Assembly (NCBI GenBank): GCA_025928545.1
Contig: JAICJH010000007.1
Coordinates: 62,001-126,000 of the forward strand
Origin: Bryobacteraceae bacterium
Lineage (GTDB): Bacteria > Acidobacteriota > Terriglobia > Bryobacterales > Bryobacteraceae
Reading direction: 5' to 3'
Length of the DNA: 64,000 bases
Positions 8,010 through 17,980 of this stretch are shown in pieces (position 1 is the first letter of the stretch; every line of letters starts with the position of its first letter). A program made the translations under genes and the position numbers. The notes under the pieces are model-generated. The model searched no databases. It was not told the DNA's origin and was given only the letters and a program-made list of their open reading frames with translations.

Positions 8010-10652
8010 ATGGCGTTTAGATTCGACAAACTGACACAGAAGGCACAAGAGGCACTACAGCAGGCGCAGCAGAATGCGGCCGAGAACGGCCATCAGGCGG
8101 TTCATCCCCTCCATTTGCTGCTGGCATTGACGCTTGAGACCGAAGGGATTGTTCGCCCCGTACTGGAGAAGTGCGGCTTGATTCCCGACGGAGTGGAGCA
8201 CGAAGCCCAGCGTCAATTGGCGGCGCTTCCCAAGGTTACCGGTCAACCCACCGGCCAGTTCATCGCGCCTGGCCTTCAGCAGGTGTTCGAAGCTGCGGCG
8301 AAATCCGCCGAAAGCTTTAAAGACGAATTCATTTCAACCGAGCACCTCCTGTTAGGCATTGCGGATCAGAAGTATGACCCGGCCGGTGCCCTGCTCAACC
8401 GCCAGGGAGCGACGAAAGACGCCATCCTCAAAGCTCTCGTTGCAGTTCGCGGCACGCAACGGGTTACGGACCAGAATCCGGAGAGCAAGTATCAGGCTCT
8501 GGAACGCTATGCGGTCGATCTGACCGAGCAGTCCAAACGCGGCAAACTCGACCCCGTCATCGGCCGCGACGAGGAAATCCGCCGCGTCATGCAGGTCCTC
8601 AGCCGGCGGACCAAGAACAATCCCGTCCTGATCGGCGAGCCCGGCGTCGGTAAGACGGCCATCGTGGAAGGCCTCGCTCAGCGCATCATAAAAGGAGACG
8701 TTCCCGAGCAACTGCGCAATAAGCGCCTCGTTGCAATCGACTTGGGCGCCATGGTCGCCGGCACCAAGTTCCGGGGTGAATTCGAAGATCGCCTGAAAGC
8801 GGTACTCAAGGAAATCACCGAATCGAACGGCGAAATCATCTGCTTTATCGACGAACTCCATACTCTTGTCGGCGCGGGTGGTTCAGAGGGCGCGATCGAC
8901 GCCGCCAACATGTTGAAGCCGGCTCTCGCGCGCGGCGAACTGAGGTGCATCGGCGCCACAACGCTCTCTGAATACCGGAAGTACGTCGAGAAAGATGCCG
9001 CACTGGCGCGGCGTTTCCAGACCGTCATGGTGGGTGAGCCCACCGTGGACGACACGATTGCCATCCTGCGAGGCCTCAAAGAGAAATTCGAGATCCATCA
9101 CAGCGTGCGCATCAAGGATTCCGCTATTGTGGCGGCCTCGGTCCTCTCTCATCGCTACATCACGAACCGGTTCCTGCCCGATAAAGCCATCGATCTGGTG
9201 GATGAGGCCGGGGCTGCGCTGAAGATCCAGATCGGCAGCATGCCGATTGAAATCGACAACATCGAACGAAGAATTTCCCATCTGGAAATCGAACGCCAGG
9301 CGCTGAATCGCGAAAGCGACGTCATGTCGAAGGATCGCCTGCGCCACGCGGAGAACGAACTGGAACGCCTGCGCGGTGAAGCAGCCGTTCTGAAAGAACG
9401 ATGGTCCAGGGAAAAGAGCGCAATCGACCGCGTGAAGCAGCTGAAAGAAGAGCAGGAGCGTCTGCGCGGCGAAGAGGAAGCCGCCACACGCGCCGGCGAT
9501 TGGGAACGGGCCTCCCAGCTGCGTTATGGCAAGCTCGCCGAGATCGAGCAGGAATTGACGGCTGCCAATCACGAAATCGAATTGAAATCCGGCAACGCCC
9601 TTCTCAAGGAAGAAATCGACGAGGAGGATATCGCCAAGATTGTCGCCAAGTGGACCGGCATACCCGTCGCGCGCATGCTCGAAGGCGAGGTACAGAAGTT
9701 GATCCACATGGAGACGCGGCTCGAACAGCGCGTGATCGGTCAGAACGAAGCGGTGGGTTTTGTCTCGAACGCGATCCGCCGCAATAGGGCGGGCCTCAGT
9801 GATCCCAACCGGCCGATTGGCAGTTTCATTTTCCTCGGCCCCACCGGTGTCGGCAAAACGGAACTGGCGCGCGCGGTCGCGGAGTTCATGTTTGACGACG
9901 ATAAAGCCATGGTCCGTGTCGACATGTCGGAATACATGGAGAAGCACGCGGTCTCCCGCATGGTGGGAGCGCCTCCGGGATACGTTGGCTATGACGAAGG
10001 CGGACAACTGACAGAGCACGTCCGGCGCAAGCCGTATTCGGTGGTGCTGTTCGATGAAATCGAAAAAGCGCATCCGGATATCTTCAATACGATGCTCCAG
10101 ATTCTGGACGACGGCCGGTTGACGGATGGCCAGGGCCGCACAGTCGATTTCCGCAATACGGTCATTATCATGACCTCGAATGTCGGCAGCCATGTGATTC
10201 CCGAATCGAACGGAATCGGGTTCTCCGTGAACCAGAAAATCCGGACCGGGCAGGAAGACGTGCGCAAGCGTCTGCTGGAGGCGCTCAGGCAGCAGTTCCG
10301 GCCGGAGTTCCTCAATCGTGTGGACGACATCATCGTCTTCAATGCGCTCACCCGCGAACACCTCGGAATCATCATCGACCTCCAGCTCGACAGGGTCAGC
10401 AAGATGCTGGCGGATCGTGGTGTGAAGCTCGAAGTGACAGCCGCCGCGAAGGATGCCATCATGAGCGAGGGCTACGATGCGGCCTACGGTGCCCGGCCGA
10501 TGCGGCGCGCCATCCAGCGACTGGTGCAGGATCCGCTGGCTCTGCGGTTACTGGCCGGAGATTTCCTCGCCGGTGAAACCGTGGTGGCCGATAAGGACGG
10601 CGAGGCCGGTAAACTGAAGTTCACCAAACTAACCGACGCGGTCACCGTCTAA
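8010..10652 (+). CDS. clpB: ClpB disaggregase (Hsp100)
   Basis: 880 aa cytosolic ATP-dependent disaggregase acting with DnaK. Order of parts: Clp N-domain repeats (~1-145), AAA1 with Walker A GEPGVGKT and Walker B 'ICFIDELH' (~200-350), the long coiled-coil middle domain (~405-530, from '[18 protein letters not shown]' to the [15 protein letters not shown] region), and AAA2 with Walker [10 protein letters not shown] and '[14 protein letters not shown]'. The C-terminal '[16 protein letters not shown]' is a typical sensor-2 region. The length and middle domain distinguish it from ClpA and ClpC. Start at ATG 8010 after AAGTAAGAGG. htpX begins nine bases after its stop. Confidence 0.97.
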   Translation: MAFRFDKLTQKAQEALQQAQQNAAENGHQAVHPLHLLLALTLETEGIVRPVLEKCGLIPDGVEHEAQRQLAALPKVTGQPTGQFIAPGLQQVFEAAAKSAESFKDEFISTEHLLLGIADQKYDPAGALLNRQGATKDAILKALVAVRGTQRVTDQNPESKYQALERYAVDLTEQSKRGKLDPVIGRDEEIRRVMQVLSRRTKNNPVLIGEPGVGKTAIVEGLAQRIIKGDVPEQLRNKRLVAIDLGAMVAGTKFRGEFEDRLKAVLKEITESNGEIICFIDELHTLVGAGGSEGAIDAANMLKPALARGELRCIGATTLSEYRKYVEKDAALARRFQTVMVGEPTVDDTIAILRGLKEKFEIHHSVRIKDSAIVAASVLSHRYITNRFLPDKAIDLVDEAGAALKIQIGSMPIEIDNIERRISHLEIERQALNRESDVMSKDRLRHAENELERLRGEAAVLKERWSREKSAIDRVKQLKEEQERLRGEEEAATRAGDWERASQLRYGKLAEIEQELTAANHEIELKSGNALLKEEIDEEDIAKIVAKWTGIPVARMLEGEVQKLIHMETRLEQRVIGQNEAVGFVSNAIRRNRAGLSDPNRPIGSFIFLGPTGVGKTELARAVAEFMFDDDKAMVRVDMSEYMEKHAVSRMVGAPPGYVGYDEGGQLTEHVRRKPYSVVLFDEIEKAHPDIFNTMLQILDDGRLTDGQGRTVDFRNTVIIMTSNVGSHVIPESNGIGFSVNQKIRTGQEDVRKRLLEALRQQFRPEFLNRVDDIIVFNALTREHLGIIIDLQLDRVSKMLADRGVKLEVTAAAKDAIMSEGYDAAYGARPMRRAIQRLVQDPLALRLLAGDFLAGETVVADKDGEAGKLKFTKLTDAVTV

Positions 10653-10661
10653 CTGATTGAC

Positions 10662-11516
10662 ATGCATCATTCGAATAACGCATTGAAAACCGTCGCCCTG
10701 CTCGGTCTGCTGAGCGCGATCCTCGTCATCGGGGGTCGCGCCCTGGCAGGCGACAGAGGCATCGAGTACGGTCTGGCAATAGCGGTTGCCATGAATTTCG
10801 CCAGTTACTTCTTCTCGGATAAGATCGCGCTGGCGACCAGTGGCGCGCAGCCGCTGACCCAGGAGACGGCTCCGGAAATCTACGCCCGCGTCGCGCCGCT
10901 GGTAGGTGGACTGGCGCAACGGATGGGCATACCCATGCCGAAGCTCTACATCACGCCGGAACCGTCGCCCAACGCCTTCGCCACCGGACGCGATCCGAAT
11001 CACGCATCCGTTGCGTTCACGCAGGGGATCCTGCAACTCATGGATAACCGTGAACTCGAAGGAGTGGTCGCCCACGAACTGGGCCACGTACTGAATCGCG
11101 ACATCCTGATCAGTTCCATCGCCGGCACCATCGCCGCCGCTATCACCGCCCTGTCCAGATTCGCCTTCTGGTTTGGAGGCAGCCGCAGCGATGACCGGGA
11201 TCGCGGCAGCGGACTCGAAGCTCTCGTGATGATGATCCTCGGTCCGATCGCAGCCATGTTGATCCAGATGGCAATCTCGCGGACGCGTGAGTTCAGCGCC
11301 GATGCGGCCTCGGCGAAGTACATCGGTTCGCCCTATCCGCTGATTGGCGCGCTCCAGAAGCTGGATACCTGGTCGCAGCGAATTCCCATGGAGGCGACAC
11401 CGACGACCCAGCATCTCTACATCATGAAACCCCTTGCCGGAGGCTCGCTGATGCGGTTGTTCTCCACCCATCCGAGTACCGAGGAACGGATCAAACGCCT
11501 GGAGCAGATGCGGTAA
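10662..11516 (+). CDS. htpX: HtpX-like zinc metalloprotease (M48)
   Basis: 284 aa inner-membrane protease that degrades misfolded membrane proteins. Two N-terminal membrane helices (~8-55) precede the M48 domain with zinc motif HELGH at residues 138-142. A second hydrophobic pair lies at ~150-165 and ~185-205. The third zinc ligand is probably the Glu of 'REFSADAASAKYIGSP'. The C-terminal 'LFSTHPSTEERIKRLEQ' is a family signature. It starts nine bases after clpB with no strong ribosome binding site, so it is probably coupled to clpB. The pairing fits a stress operon covering cytosolic and membrane protein quality control. Confidence 0.95.
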   Translation: MHHSNNALKTVALLGLLSAILVIGGRALAGDRGIEYGLAIAVAMNFASYFFSDKIALATSGAQPLTQETAPEIYARVAPLVGGLAQRMGIPMPKLYITPEPSPNAFATGRDPNHASVAFTQGILQLMDNRELEGVVAHELGHVLNRDILISSIAGTIAAAITALSRFAFWFGGSRSDDRDRGSGLEALVMMILGPIAAMLIQMAISRTREFSADAASAKYIGSPYPLIGALQKLDTWSQRIPMEATPTTQHLYIMKPLAGGSLMRLFSTHPSTEERIKRLEQMR

Positions 11517-11602
11517 ACGTCAGTTCCCTTCCCCCGTCTCGTACAGCGCAATGGAATAGCCCCGGCCAGCCAGTTGCAAAAGCGGCAGGGTGCTGCCATC
11601 GT

Positions 11603-12622
11603 ATGTATAAGCAGGTCATGAGCAGCTACAGGAGCCGACGGTCTTTCCTCACCACGAGTGCTCTCGCTCTCGCCACGCGTCGAGTGTGGGCTCAGGACGC
11701 ACAAAAAGACAACCCGGTATTTTCGAGCGGCGTCAGAGTAGTGAATGTGCTGGCAACGGTTCGTACCAAGGCCGGCGAGATTGTCGGTAACCTGACCAAA
11801 GACGACTTCATCCTTACGGAGGAAGGCCATCCGCAGACCATCCGGTACTTCTCGCGCGAAACGAATCTCCCGTTGATCCTCGGCCTGCTGGTAGATACCA
11901 GCGGAAGCCAGCGCAACGTACTGGATGAGGAAGGCACCGCCAGCTACAAGTTCATCGATAAAGTGCTGCGGGAGGATCAGGACAAGACGTTCCTCGCCCA
12001 TTTCGACTTCGACACCGAGCTACTCCAGGATCTGACCCAGTCGAAGGAGAAGCTTCGCCGCTCCCTCGCTAATCTGGAGACGCCCGACATGTGGCGGCGT
12101 GGACGCATCGGCGGAGGCGCAGGTGGCGGAGGCGGAGGGACGACTCTTTACGACGCCGTATACCTCGCCGCCGATGAGGTCATGCGGACGCAGCAGGGCC
12201 GTAAAGCCGTTGTGCTTCTGACCGACGGCGTCGATCACGGCAGCCGCGTTTCCATCAGTACGGCCATCGAGCAGGCGCAACGGGCCGACACCCTGATCTA
12301 CTCCATCATGTTCGAAGGCGAGGAGAGCGGCGGCGGACGCTTTGGGCCCTTTGGCATCGCACCGATGGGAGGCGGAGGGAATGGCTTCAAGGTTCTGCAA
12401 AAGATGTCTCGCGAGACGGGAGGCGGTTTCTTCGAAGTCTCCCGCAAGATGAGCATCGACGCCATCTACAAGCGGATTGAAGACGAACTGCGCAATCAAT
12501 ACAGCATCGGTTACACACCGGACCAGCCTGCCGCCGGCGGTGGCTACCGTGCCATCAGCCTGAAAGCCCGGCGTAAGGATCTGGTGGTGCAGGCGCGGCA
12601 GGGTTATTACCCGGTCGACTAA
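11603..12622 (+). CDS. VWA-domain protein, TIGR03436-type, Tat-exported
   Basis: 339 aa. The N-terminus carries a twin-arginine motif (SRRSFLTTSALALA), so export by Tat is likely. The start could also be the ATG at 11618, which gives a more typical n-region. A conserved strand 'VVNVLATVRTKAGEIVGNLTKDDF' precedes the VWA fold. The MIDAS motif DTSGS is present (~residue 98), with 'VVLLTDGVDHGS' further on, and a Gly-rich loop lies between them. The C-terminus 'YSIGYTPDQPAAGGGYR' is typical of acidobacterial VWFA-related proteins. Such domains bind ligands through a divalent metal; the partner is unknown. Single gene, upstream of the riboswitch. Confidence 0.85.
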   Translation: MYKQVMSSYRSRRSFLTTSALALATRRVWAQDAQKDNPVFSSGVRVVNVLATVRTKAGEIVGNLTKDDFILTEEGHPQTIRYFSRETNLPLILGLLVDTSGSQRNVLDEEGTASYKFIDKVLREDQDKTFLAHFDFDTELLQDLTQSKEKLRRSLANLETPDMWRRGRIGGGAGGGGGGTTLYDAVYLAADEVMRTQQGRKAVVLLTDGVDHGSRVSISTAIEQAQRADTLIYSIMFEGEESGGGRFGPFGIAPMGGGGNGFKVLQKMSRETGGGFFEVSRKMSIDAIYKRIEDELRNQYSIGYTPDQPAAGGGYRAISLKARRKDLVVQARQGYYPVD

Positions 12623-12650
12623 GACCAGCCCCCACATGTTATCCTGAACT

Positions 12651-12832
12651 TTCTGGTAGAGGTGCGGTAATCAGGAACGGATGTGCGCGGTTCCCCCGAT
12701 CAAAGGGAGCGCATCCAGGAGGGATTTATCGCCGAAATCGCAGGCGCTGATCGGCAGCCGGCGGTTGGGGGTGAGAGTTGAATCTCCGCCACTGTCATTC
12801 GATCTTTGGTCGGATGGAGCGCTTCCGGGACA
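12651..12832 (+). promoter_or_regulatory. Lysine riboswitch (L box)
   Basis: Located in the 268-base leader of the lysine operon. Conserved L-box blocks appear in order: GGTAGAGGTGCG at 12655-12666, an AAAGGGAGCGCATCC-like segment (12702-12715), GCCGAAATC at 12731-12739, GTTGGGGGTGAGAGTTGAA at 12764-12782, CCACTGTCA at 12789-12797 and GGATGGAGCGCTTCC at 12812-12826. CTGG near 12653 can pair with CCGGG near 12826 to close P1. In this family lysine binding represses the downstream genes. In the expression platform GAGCGC (12817-12822), part of the aptamer's 3' side, can also pair with GCGCTC (12867-12872) just before the first start codon. That gives an obvious alternative fold. Confidence 0.92.
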
Positions 12833-12890
12833 GTGAAATTCGTATCCTCCCCTCACTTTCCTGCGTGCGCTCTGTCTTGTATGAGCAATT

Positions 12891-13898
12891 ATGCACGTCT
12901 TTGAACTGACAAGAGCACTGATCGACATCCCGTCCGTTACTCCTGAAGAGGAACAGGTCGGCGCCTATCTGCACACCCACCTCGCGGCACTCTGCGCAGC
13001 GCACAACGGCCATGTGGAAACCATGGAAGTGGAACCGAAGCGGCACAATGTGTTCGCGTCGTTCGGCGAGCCCATCGTCACGCTCTCGACCCACATGGAC
13101 ACAGTCCCGCCGTTCATCCCTTCCCGCGAAGACGATGAGTTCATCTGGGGCCGCGGCGCCTGCGATACCAAGGGCATCATCGCCAGCATGCTCATCGCCG
13201 CCGAGAGGCTTCTCGCCGCCGGCACACGGAACTTCGGTTTGCTCTTCGTCGTCGGCGAAGAGCGGAACAGCGCGGGAGCCTATCATGCAGCGCTGAACCC
13301 GCGCGGCTCGAGATTCATCATCAATGGCGAGCCGACCGAAAACCAGCTCGCATTGGGTTCCAAGGGCGCTCTCCGTTACGAACTGATCGCACGGGGCAAA
13401 ATGGCGCATTCGGCCTATCCCGAACTCGGAGATTCGGCCATCGACAAACTGCTCGACGGCTTGAACGCCATTCGTAACGTGAAGCTGCCCGTCGATCCTA
13501 TTCTTGGCGCCAGTACCCTGAACATCGGCACCATTCGCGGCGGCCGCGCACCGAACGTAATTCCGGACGAAGCCCGCGCTGAGATCTTCATCCGACTTGT
13601 CTGCGATTCCACTTCGATAAGGAAGGCGGTTGCCGAAGCAGCGGCGGGCAAAGTGGAACTCAACGATGTTCTCGAGATTCCGGCAATCCACCTGAAGGCA
13701 GTGGCGGGACTTCCCACCACCGTCGTCGCGTACACAACCGATATCCCGGCTTTCAACGGAGCATGGGGCCAGCCGCTCTTGCTCGGACCCGGCACCATTC
13801 ACGTGGCGCACACGCTCGATGAGCGCGTGCCGAAACAACAGCTTCTCGACGCAGTGGAAATCTATCAAAAAATGGTAAGGCAACTACAAAACTCATGA
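12891..13898 (+). CDS. dapE: M20 metallopeptidase, probable succinyl-diaminopimelate desuccinylase
   Basis: 335 aa zinc hydrolase. Metal-binding motifs are visible: STHMDTVPP (~residues 64-72), GRGACDTKG, and the catalytic Glu pair in VVGEERNSAG. A dimerisation domain follows ('MAHSAYPELGDSAIDKLLDGL') and a late His in 'GTIHVAHTLDE'. The M20 family also includes ArgE, LysK and CPG2. The DapE assignment rests on context: it is the first gene behind a lysine riboswitch and shares an operon with dapD, whose N-succinyl product chain needs a desuccinylase. The start ATG at 12891 has only a weak ribosome binding site, fitting control at translation. The stop overlaps asd (ATGA). Confidence 0.8.
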   Translation: MHVFELTRALIDIPSVTPEEEQVGAYLHTHLAALCAAHNGHVETMEVEPKRHNVFASFGEPIVTLSTHMDTVPPFIPSREDDEFIWGRGACDTKGIIASMLIAAERLLAAGTRNFGLLFVVGEERNSAGAYHAALNPRGSRFIINGEPTENQLALGSKGALRYELIARGKMAHSAYPELGDSAIDKLLDGLNAIRNVKLPVDPILGASTLNIGTIRGGRAPNVIPDEARAEIFIRLVCDSTSIRKAVAEAAAGKVELNDVLEIPAIHLKAVAGLPTTVVAYTTDIPAFNGAWGQPLLLGPGTIHVAHTLDERVPKQQLLDAVEIYQKMVRQLQNS

Positions 13899-14941
13899 GC
13901 AGAATCGAAGTCGGTATCCTCGGCGCTACCGGAATGGTGGGCCAGCATTTCATCAAGTTTCTCGACGGGAATCCCATGTTCCACCTCACGTGGCTGGGCG
14001 CCAGCGAGCGTTCCGCGGGTAAACGTTATTCCGACGCCGCGAAGTGGCACCTGGGCGGCGCGCCGCCGGCCGATATCGCCAACCGCAAGGTGGAAGACGC
14101 GAAGCCGGGCAACGCGCCCAAGCTCGTTTTCTCCGCGATGGATGCGTCCGTCGCCACGGAAATCGAACAGGCCTTCGCCGCCGCCGGACACGTCGTCGTG
14201 TCCAATTCCCGCAACCATCGCATGGAAGCCGATGTTCCGCTGCTGGTGCCGGAAATCAATCCGGAGCATCTGAAGCTCGTCGCCGGTCAGCAGAAGAATC
14301 GCGGCTGGAAAGGCAAGATCGTTACCAATCCAAACTGTTCCACAATCGTCCTCACGATGGGTCTCGCACCCGTCATGCAGTTCGGCGTAACGAAGATCAT
14401 CGCGACCACGTTACAGGCCATCTCGGGCGCCGGTTATCCCGGTGTGCCTTCGATGGACATTATGGGCAACGTGATCCCCTACATCGGTAATGAAGAAGAG
14501 AAGATGCAGGAGGAGACGCAGAAGATCCTTGGCACCTTCGCGGGTAATCGGATTGACCCTCTGGCGGCAACGGTCAGCGCGCACTGCAACCGCGTGCCGG
14601 TTGTCGATGGCCACACGGTGACGGTTTCCGTCGAATTCAGCAGCAAGCCGACTCACGCCGATTTGCTTCACGCCTTCCAGACTTTCAAAGGCCTGCCGCA
14701 GGATCGTGAGCTACCGAGCGCCCCGAAACAGCCGGTGCAGTATATGACCGAAAACGACCGGCCCCAGCCGCGCAAAGACGCAGAGCGCGACCGTGGCATG
14801 GCTGCCTTCGTCGGCCGCCTGCGTCCCTGCCCTGTATTCGACTGGAAGTTCGTCTCGCTCGGCCATAATACGGTTCGCGGCGCGGCCGGAGCCGCCGTCC
14901 TGAATGCCGAGTTGATGCAATCCGAAGGACTGCTCGACTAA
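13895..14941 (+). CDS. asd: Aspartate-semialdehyde dehydrogenase
   Basis: 348 aa. It reduces aspartyl phosphate to aspartate semialdehyde with NADPH, the branch point to lysine, threonine and methionine. The N-terminal Rossmann motif GILGATGMVGQHFI is clear. The active-site Cys lies in NPNCSTIVL (~residue 148), with 'QAISGAGYPG' following and the catalytic His in 'SAHCNRVPV'. The length and the GYPGVPS segment suggest the archaeal/fungal-like Asd subgroup. It begins at an ATGA overlap with the M20 gene and is followed by lysC after one base. Confidence 0.95.
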   Translation: MSRIEVGILGATGMVGQHFIKFLDGNPMFHLTWLGASERSAGKRYSDAAKWHLGGAPPADIANRKVEDAKPGNAPKLVFSAMDASVATEIEQAFAAAGHVVVSNSRNHRMEADVPLLVPEINPEHLKLVAGQQKNRGWKGKIVTNPNCSTIVLTMGLAPVMQFGVTKIIATTLQAISGAGYPGVPSMDIMGNVIPYIGNEEEKMQEETQKILGTFAGNRIDPLAATVSAHCNRVPVVDGHTVTVSVEFSSKPTHADLLHAFQTFKGLPQDRELPSAPKQPVQYMTENDRPQPRKDAERDRGMAAFVGRLRPCPVFDWKFVSLGHNTVRGAAGAAVLNAELMQSEGLLD

Positions 14942-14942
14942 C

Positions 14943-16346
14943 ATGATCGTCATGAAATTCGGCGGCACGTCCGTCGAATCCGCCGCTGCAATCGAGCGCG
15001 TCGCGAAGATTGTGAAAGCACGTCTCGATCGGCACCCCATTGTCGTTGTCTCGGCAATGGGCAAGACAACCAACAAACTACTGGCGCTTGCTCAGGCAGC
15101 CATTCATGGCCGGAAGGACGAGTACATCCGCCAGTTGCATGACCTGCGGGACTTCCATTCACGTGAAGCCCGTCAGGTTGTGCCGTTGGCAAATCGTGCC
15201 GATCTGGATCGCGCACTCGACGAGCAGTTTCAGGAGATGACTGAACTCGTCAAGGGGCTGGCGGTGCTCGGCGAATTGACGCCGCGTTCGATTGACGCGA
15301 TCTCGAGCTATGGAGAACGGCTTTCCAGTTACGTGGTATCGCTCGCATTCGAACATTTCGGCGTGCCTTCGGTTCATGTCGATTCGCGCAAGGTCATCGT
15401 CACCGATGGCAGGCACACCCAGGCGGCGCCCATCTTCGCCGAAACCTATAAGCGGCTCATGGCAACGGTTGCCCCACTCGCCGCGCAAAAGGTAGTTGTG
15501 ATGGGTGGTTTCATCGGCGCCACGGAAGCCGGCGTCACTTCCACGCTGGGACGTGGCGGCTCGGATTTCACGGCATCCATCGTGGGAGCGGGCGTTCAGG
15601 CGGATGAGATTCAGATCTGGACCGACGTCGATGGCATGCTCACCGCCGACCCGACCATTCTTCCAGGCGGTCACCGCGTTAAGGTCATTTCGTTTGCCGA
15701 AGCCGCGGAACTGGCTTATTTCGGCGCCAAGGTCCTGCATCCCGCGACCGTAATACCGGCCATCGAACGCAACATTCCGGTGCTGATTCTGAACTCGCGC
15801 CGGCCGGACGTGCCGGGTACACGCATCGTGGCGGAAACCGTGCGAGGCGGGAACCCGGTTAAATCTATTGCCTGCAAACGGAAAATCACGCTGGTCAACA
15901 TCCACTCCACACGGATGTTCATGGCCCACGGATTTCTGCGCCGTATTTTCGAAATATTCGACCGCTACGAAACCTCCGTCGATATGATCGCGACGAGCGA
16001 AGTCAGTGTTTCTCTGACCATCGATAATCCGGCTCATCTGGAGCGGATCGTCAAAGAGATGAGTGAGTTTTCCGAAATCTCGACTGAACCCGATCAGGCC
16101 ATTGTCTGTCTGGTGGGCGAGAATATCCGTCACACGCCCGGTGTTTCAGCGCGGGCGTTCGGTTCGCTCGGCGGCGTCAACGTCCGCATGATTTCGCAGG
16201 GCGCATCGCTCCTGAATCTAAGCTTCGTCATTGCGGAAAAAGATCTCCGGCCGGCGGTCGAGGCGTTGCATAATGAATTCTTCCGCGACTTAGACCCCGA
16301 TGTTTTCGAAGTCGACGCTTCAGATCCGCAGAGGAGCCAGCCATGA
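14943..16346 (+). CDS. lysC: Aspartate kinase (lysine-sensitive class likely)
   Basis: 467 aa. It phosphorylates aspartate, the first step of the pathway. KFGGTSVES at residues 5-13 is the kinase signature. 'SYGERLSS' and the nucleotide-binding 'TLGRGGSDFTASI' (~200) follow, with 'IWTDVDGML' near 230. The C-terminal third carries two ACT domains ('ITLVNIHSTRMFMAHGFLRRIFEIF' and 'IVCLVGENIRHTPGVSARAF'), the usual allosteric lysine sensors. Monofunctional, with no homoserine dehydrogenase domain. The 1-base gap from asd and ATGA overlap with dapB show tight coupling. Confidence 0.95.
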   Translation: MIVMKFGGTSVESAAAIERVAKIVKARLDRHPIVVVSAMGKTTNKLLALAQAAIHGRKDEYIRQLHDLRDFHSREARQVVPLANRADLDRALDEQFQEMTELVKGLAVLGELTPRSIDAISSYGERLSSYVVSLAFEHFGVPSVHVDSRKVIVTDGRHTQAAPIFAETYKRLMATVAPLAAQKVVVMGGFIGATEAGVTSTLGRGGSDFTASIVGAGVQADEIQIWTDVDGMLTADPTILPGGHRVKVISFAEAAELAYFGAKVLHPATVIPAIERNIPVLILNSRRPDVPGTRIVAETVRGGNPVKSIACKRKITLVNIHSTRMFMAHGFLRRIFEIFDRYETSVDMIATSEVSVSLTIDNPAHLERIVKEMSEFSEISTEPDQAIVCLVGENIRHTPGVSARAFGSLGGVNVRMISQGASLLNLSFVIAEKDLRPAVEALHNEFFRDLDPDVFEVDASDPQRSQP

Positions 16347-17035
16347 AGATTGCAATCGTCGGTTACGGCAAGATGGGCCGCATTATCGAGAGGGTTGCCG
16401 CCGAACGTAACATCGAAGTGGCACTGAAGCTGGACGAATTCAACAATGCCCATTTCGAAGGAATTACGCCCGAGAACTTCGAGGGCATCGACGTGGCAAT
16501 CGATTTTTCGATTCCCTCCGCGGCGGTAGAGAACATCCTGCGGATCGCCGCCCTGGGAGTTAACCTGGTCGTAGGCACAACTGGTTGGCAGGAACATATG
16601 AGCCACGTACGCAGCGTTGTCGCCGGGCGTGAGATCGGAATGGTCTGGAGTCCGAATTATTCCGTGGGTGTAAACGCGTTTTTCCGCATCGTTACCGAGG
16701 CGGCGCGACTGCTCGAAACGGAACCGGAATACGAAGCATGGGCATGGGAGATTCATCACTCAGCCAAGAAAGACGCCCCATCCGGGACGCTGCTGAAGCT
16801 CGTCGAAGACATGAAACATGCAGGTTATTCGCGGCCTGTAAGTGTCGGCTCCAATCGTGCCGGGGCGATTGCAGGCACCCATGAAATCGGCTTCGATTCG
16901 CCGGCGGATACAATTACTCTCCGCCACACAGCCCGTAGCCGCGAGGGTTTCGCGCTCGGCGCCGTCAAAGCGGCGGAATGGATCAAAGGCAAGCAGGGCT
17001 TTTACGAATTCAGCGAAATTCTATTTGCAAAGTAG
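16343..17035 (+). CDS. dapB: 4-hydroxy-tetrahydrodipicolinate reductase
   Basis: 230 aa, at the short end of the DapB family (about 240-275 aa). It reduces hydroxytetrahydrodipicolinate with NAD(P)H. The N-terminal nucleotide-binding motif is GYGKMGR (residues 7-13), and 'DFSIPSA' and 'VGTTGW' follow. The catalytic signature EIHHSAKKDAPSGT lies around 135-148. The loop that recognises the adenosine phosphate is shortened, as in other compact DapB proteins. Start at the ATGA overlap with lysC; it ends at TAG just before the dapA leader. Confidence 0.95.
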   Translation: MKIAIVGYGKMGRIIERVAAERNIEVALKLDEFNNAHFEGITPENFEGIDVAIDFSIPSAAVENILRIAALGVNLVVGTTGWQEHMSHVRSVVAGREIGMVWSPNYSVGVNAFFRIVTEAARLLETEPEYEAWAWEIHHSAKKDAPSGTLLKLVEDMKHAGYSRPVSVGSNRAGAIAGTHEIGFDSPADTITLRHTARSREGFALGAVKAAEWIKGKQGFYEFSEILFAK

Positions 17036-17068
17036 TTGTTTGGCGAAGGAAACGCCAGGAGGTGGTAC

Positions 17069-17980
17069 ATGTTTACAGGATGCGGAACAGCCATGGTCAC
17101 GCCATTCCGGACGGACGGGGCATTGGATGAAGCAACGTTGCGGAAACTCGTGCGGCGGCAGATTGAAGCGGGGATAGATTTTCTGGTTCCCTGCGGCACT
17201 ACAGGCGAGAGCCCGACGCTGACGCTGGAAGAACATCTCCGCGTGGTTTCAATCACCGTCGAAGAATGCCGGAACGCTTCGCGCAAAGTTCCGGTCCTCG
17301 CCGGAGCAGGCGGGTACTTTACCCGGGAAGTCATTGAACTCGCGGAAGAATGCGCGCAAGCTGGCGCCGATGGCATTCTCTCCGTAACTCCCTACTACAA
17401 CAAGCCCACGCAGGAAGGCCTGTACCAGCACTACAAGGCAATCACCGACGCTGTCCATTTGCCGCTCGTTGTGTACAACATTCAGGGGCGAACCGGCGTC
17501 AATGTAGAAACCCCGACGCTGGTGCGGCTTGCCGCAATTCCTTCAATCGTCGGCGTGAAAGAAGCTTCCGGTAATATCTCGCAGATCGCCGAAGTGGCCC
17601 ATCGCGTTCCGGAAACTTTCAGTATTCTCTCAGGTGACGATTCCATCACTCTTCCCGTGATCGCGCTGGGCGGGCGCGGAGTGATATCGGTTGTGTCGAA
17701 CGAGATCCCTGGCCCCATGAGGGAGCTTGCGCGACTTGCCCTGGCGGGTGACTTTGCCGGCGCACGTAAGATCCAGCGCAAGTATTTCGAACTCATGAAG
17801 GTGAATTTCATTGAGGCAAATCCGGCTCCGGCGAAATATGCCATGTCCCGCATGGGCCTGCTGGAACCGATCTGCCGGTTACCCATGGTTCTGCCGTCCG
17901 AAGCGTCGAGAAAGAGCATTGAGAGCGTACTGGATTCGCTGAACCTGAGTGAGGGAGTTGCCGTTGCAAGCCGCAATTGA
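17069..17980 (+). CDS. dapA: 4-hydroxy-tetrahydrodipicolinate synthase
   Basis: 303 aa TIM-barrel aldolase that condenses pyruvate with aspartate semialdehyde. GTTGES (~47-52) is the conserved loop. 'TPYYNKPTQEGLYQHY' holds the catalytic Tyr, and GVKEASGNI holds the Schiff-base Lys. The frame is open from 17036 (TTG), but ATG 17069 has an ideal ribosome binding site (AGGAGGT at 17057-17063, five bases upstream) and gives the family's normal N-terminus, so 17069 is chosen. It follows dapB by 33 bases and its end overlaps dapD. Confidence 0.95.
   Translation: MFTGCGTAMVTPFRTDGALDEATLRKLVRRQIEAGIDFLVPCGTTGESPTLTLEEHLRVVSITVEECRNASRKVPVLAGAGGYFTREVIELAEECAQAGADGILSVTPYYNKPTQEGLYQHYKAITDAVHLPLVVYNIQGRTGVNVETPTLVRLAAIPSIVGVKEASGNISQIAEVAHRVPETFSILSGDDSITLPVIALGGRGVISVVSNEIPGPMRELARLALAGDFAGARKIQRKYFELMKVNFIEANPAPAKYAMSRMGLLEPICRLPMVLPSEASRKSIESVLDSLNLSEGVAVASRN

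Noticed and set aside
8883..10361. 492-codon frame antisense to clpB
   Set aside because: Shadow of a clearly real and highly conserved gene; no ribosome binding site or motif.
11520..11620. Short minus-strand frame with protein-like sequence (YDGSTLPLLQLAGRGYS)
   Set aside because: Only 31 codons, no start codon, flanked by stops; not enough to call a gene remnant.
17036..17068. TTG start of dapA at 17036
   Set aside because: ATG 17069 has an ideal ribosome binding site and gives the family's normal N-terminus.
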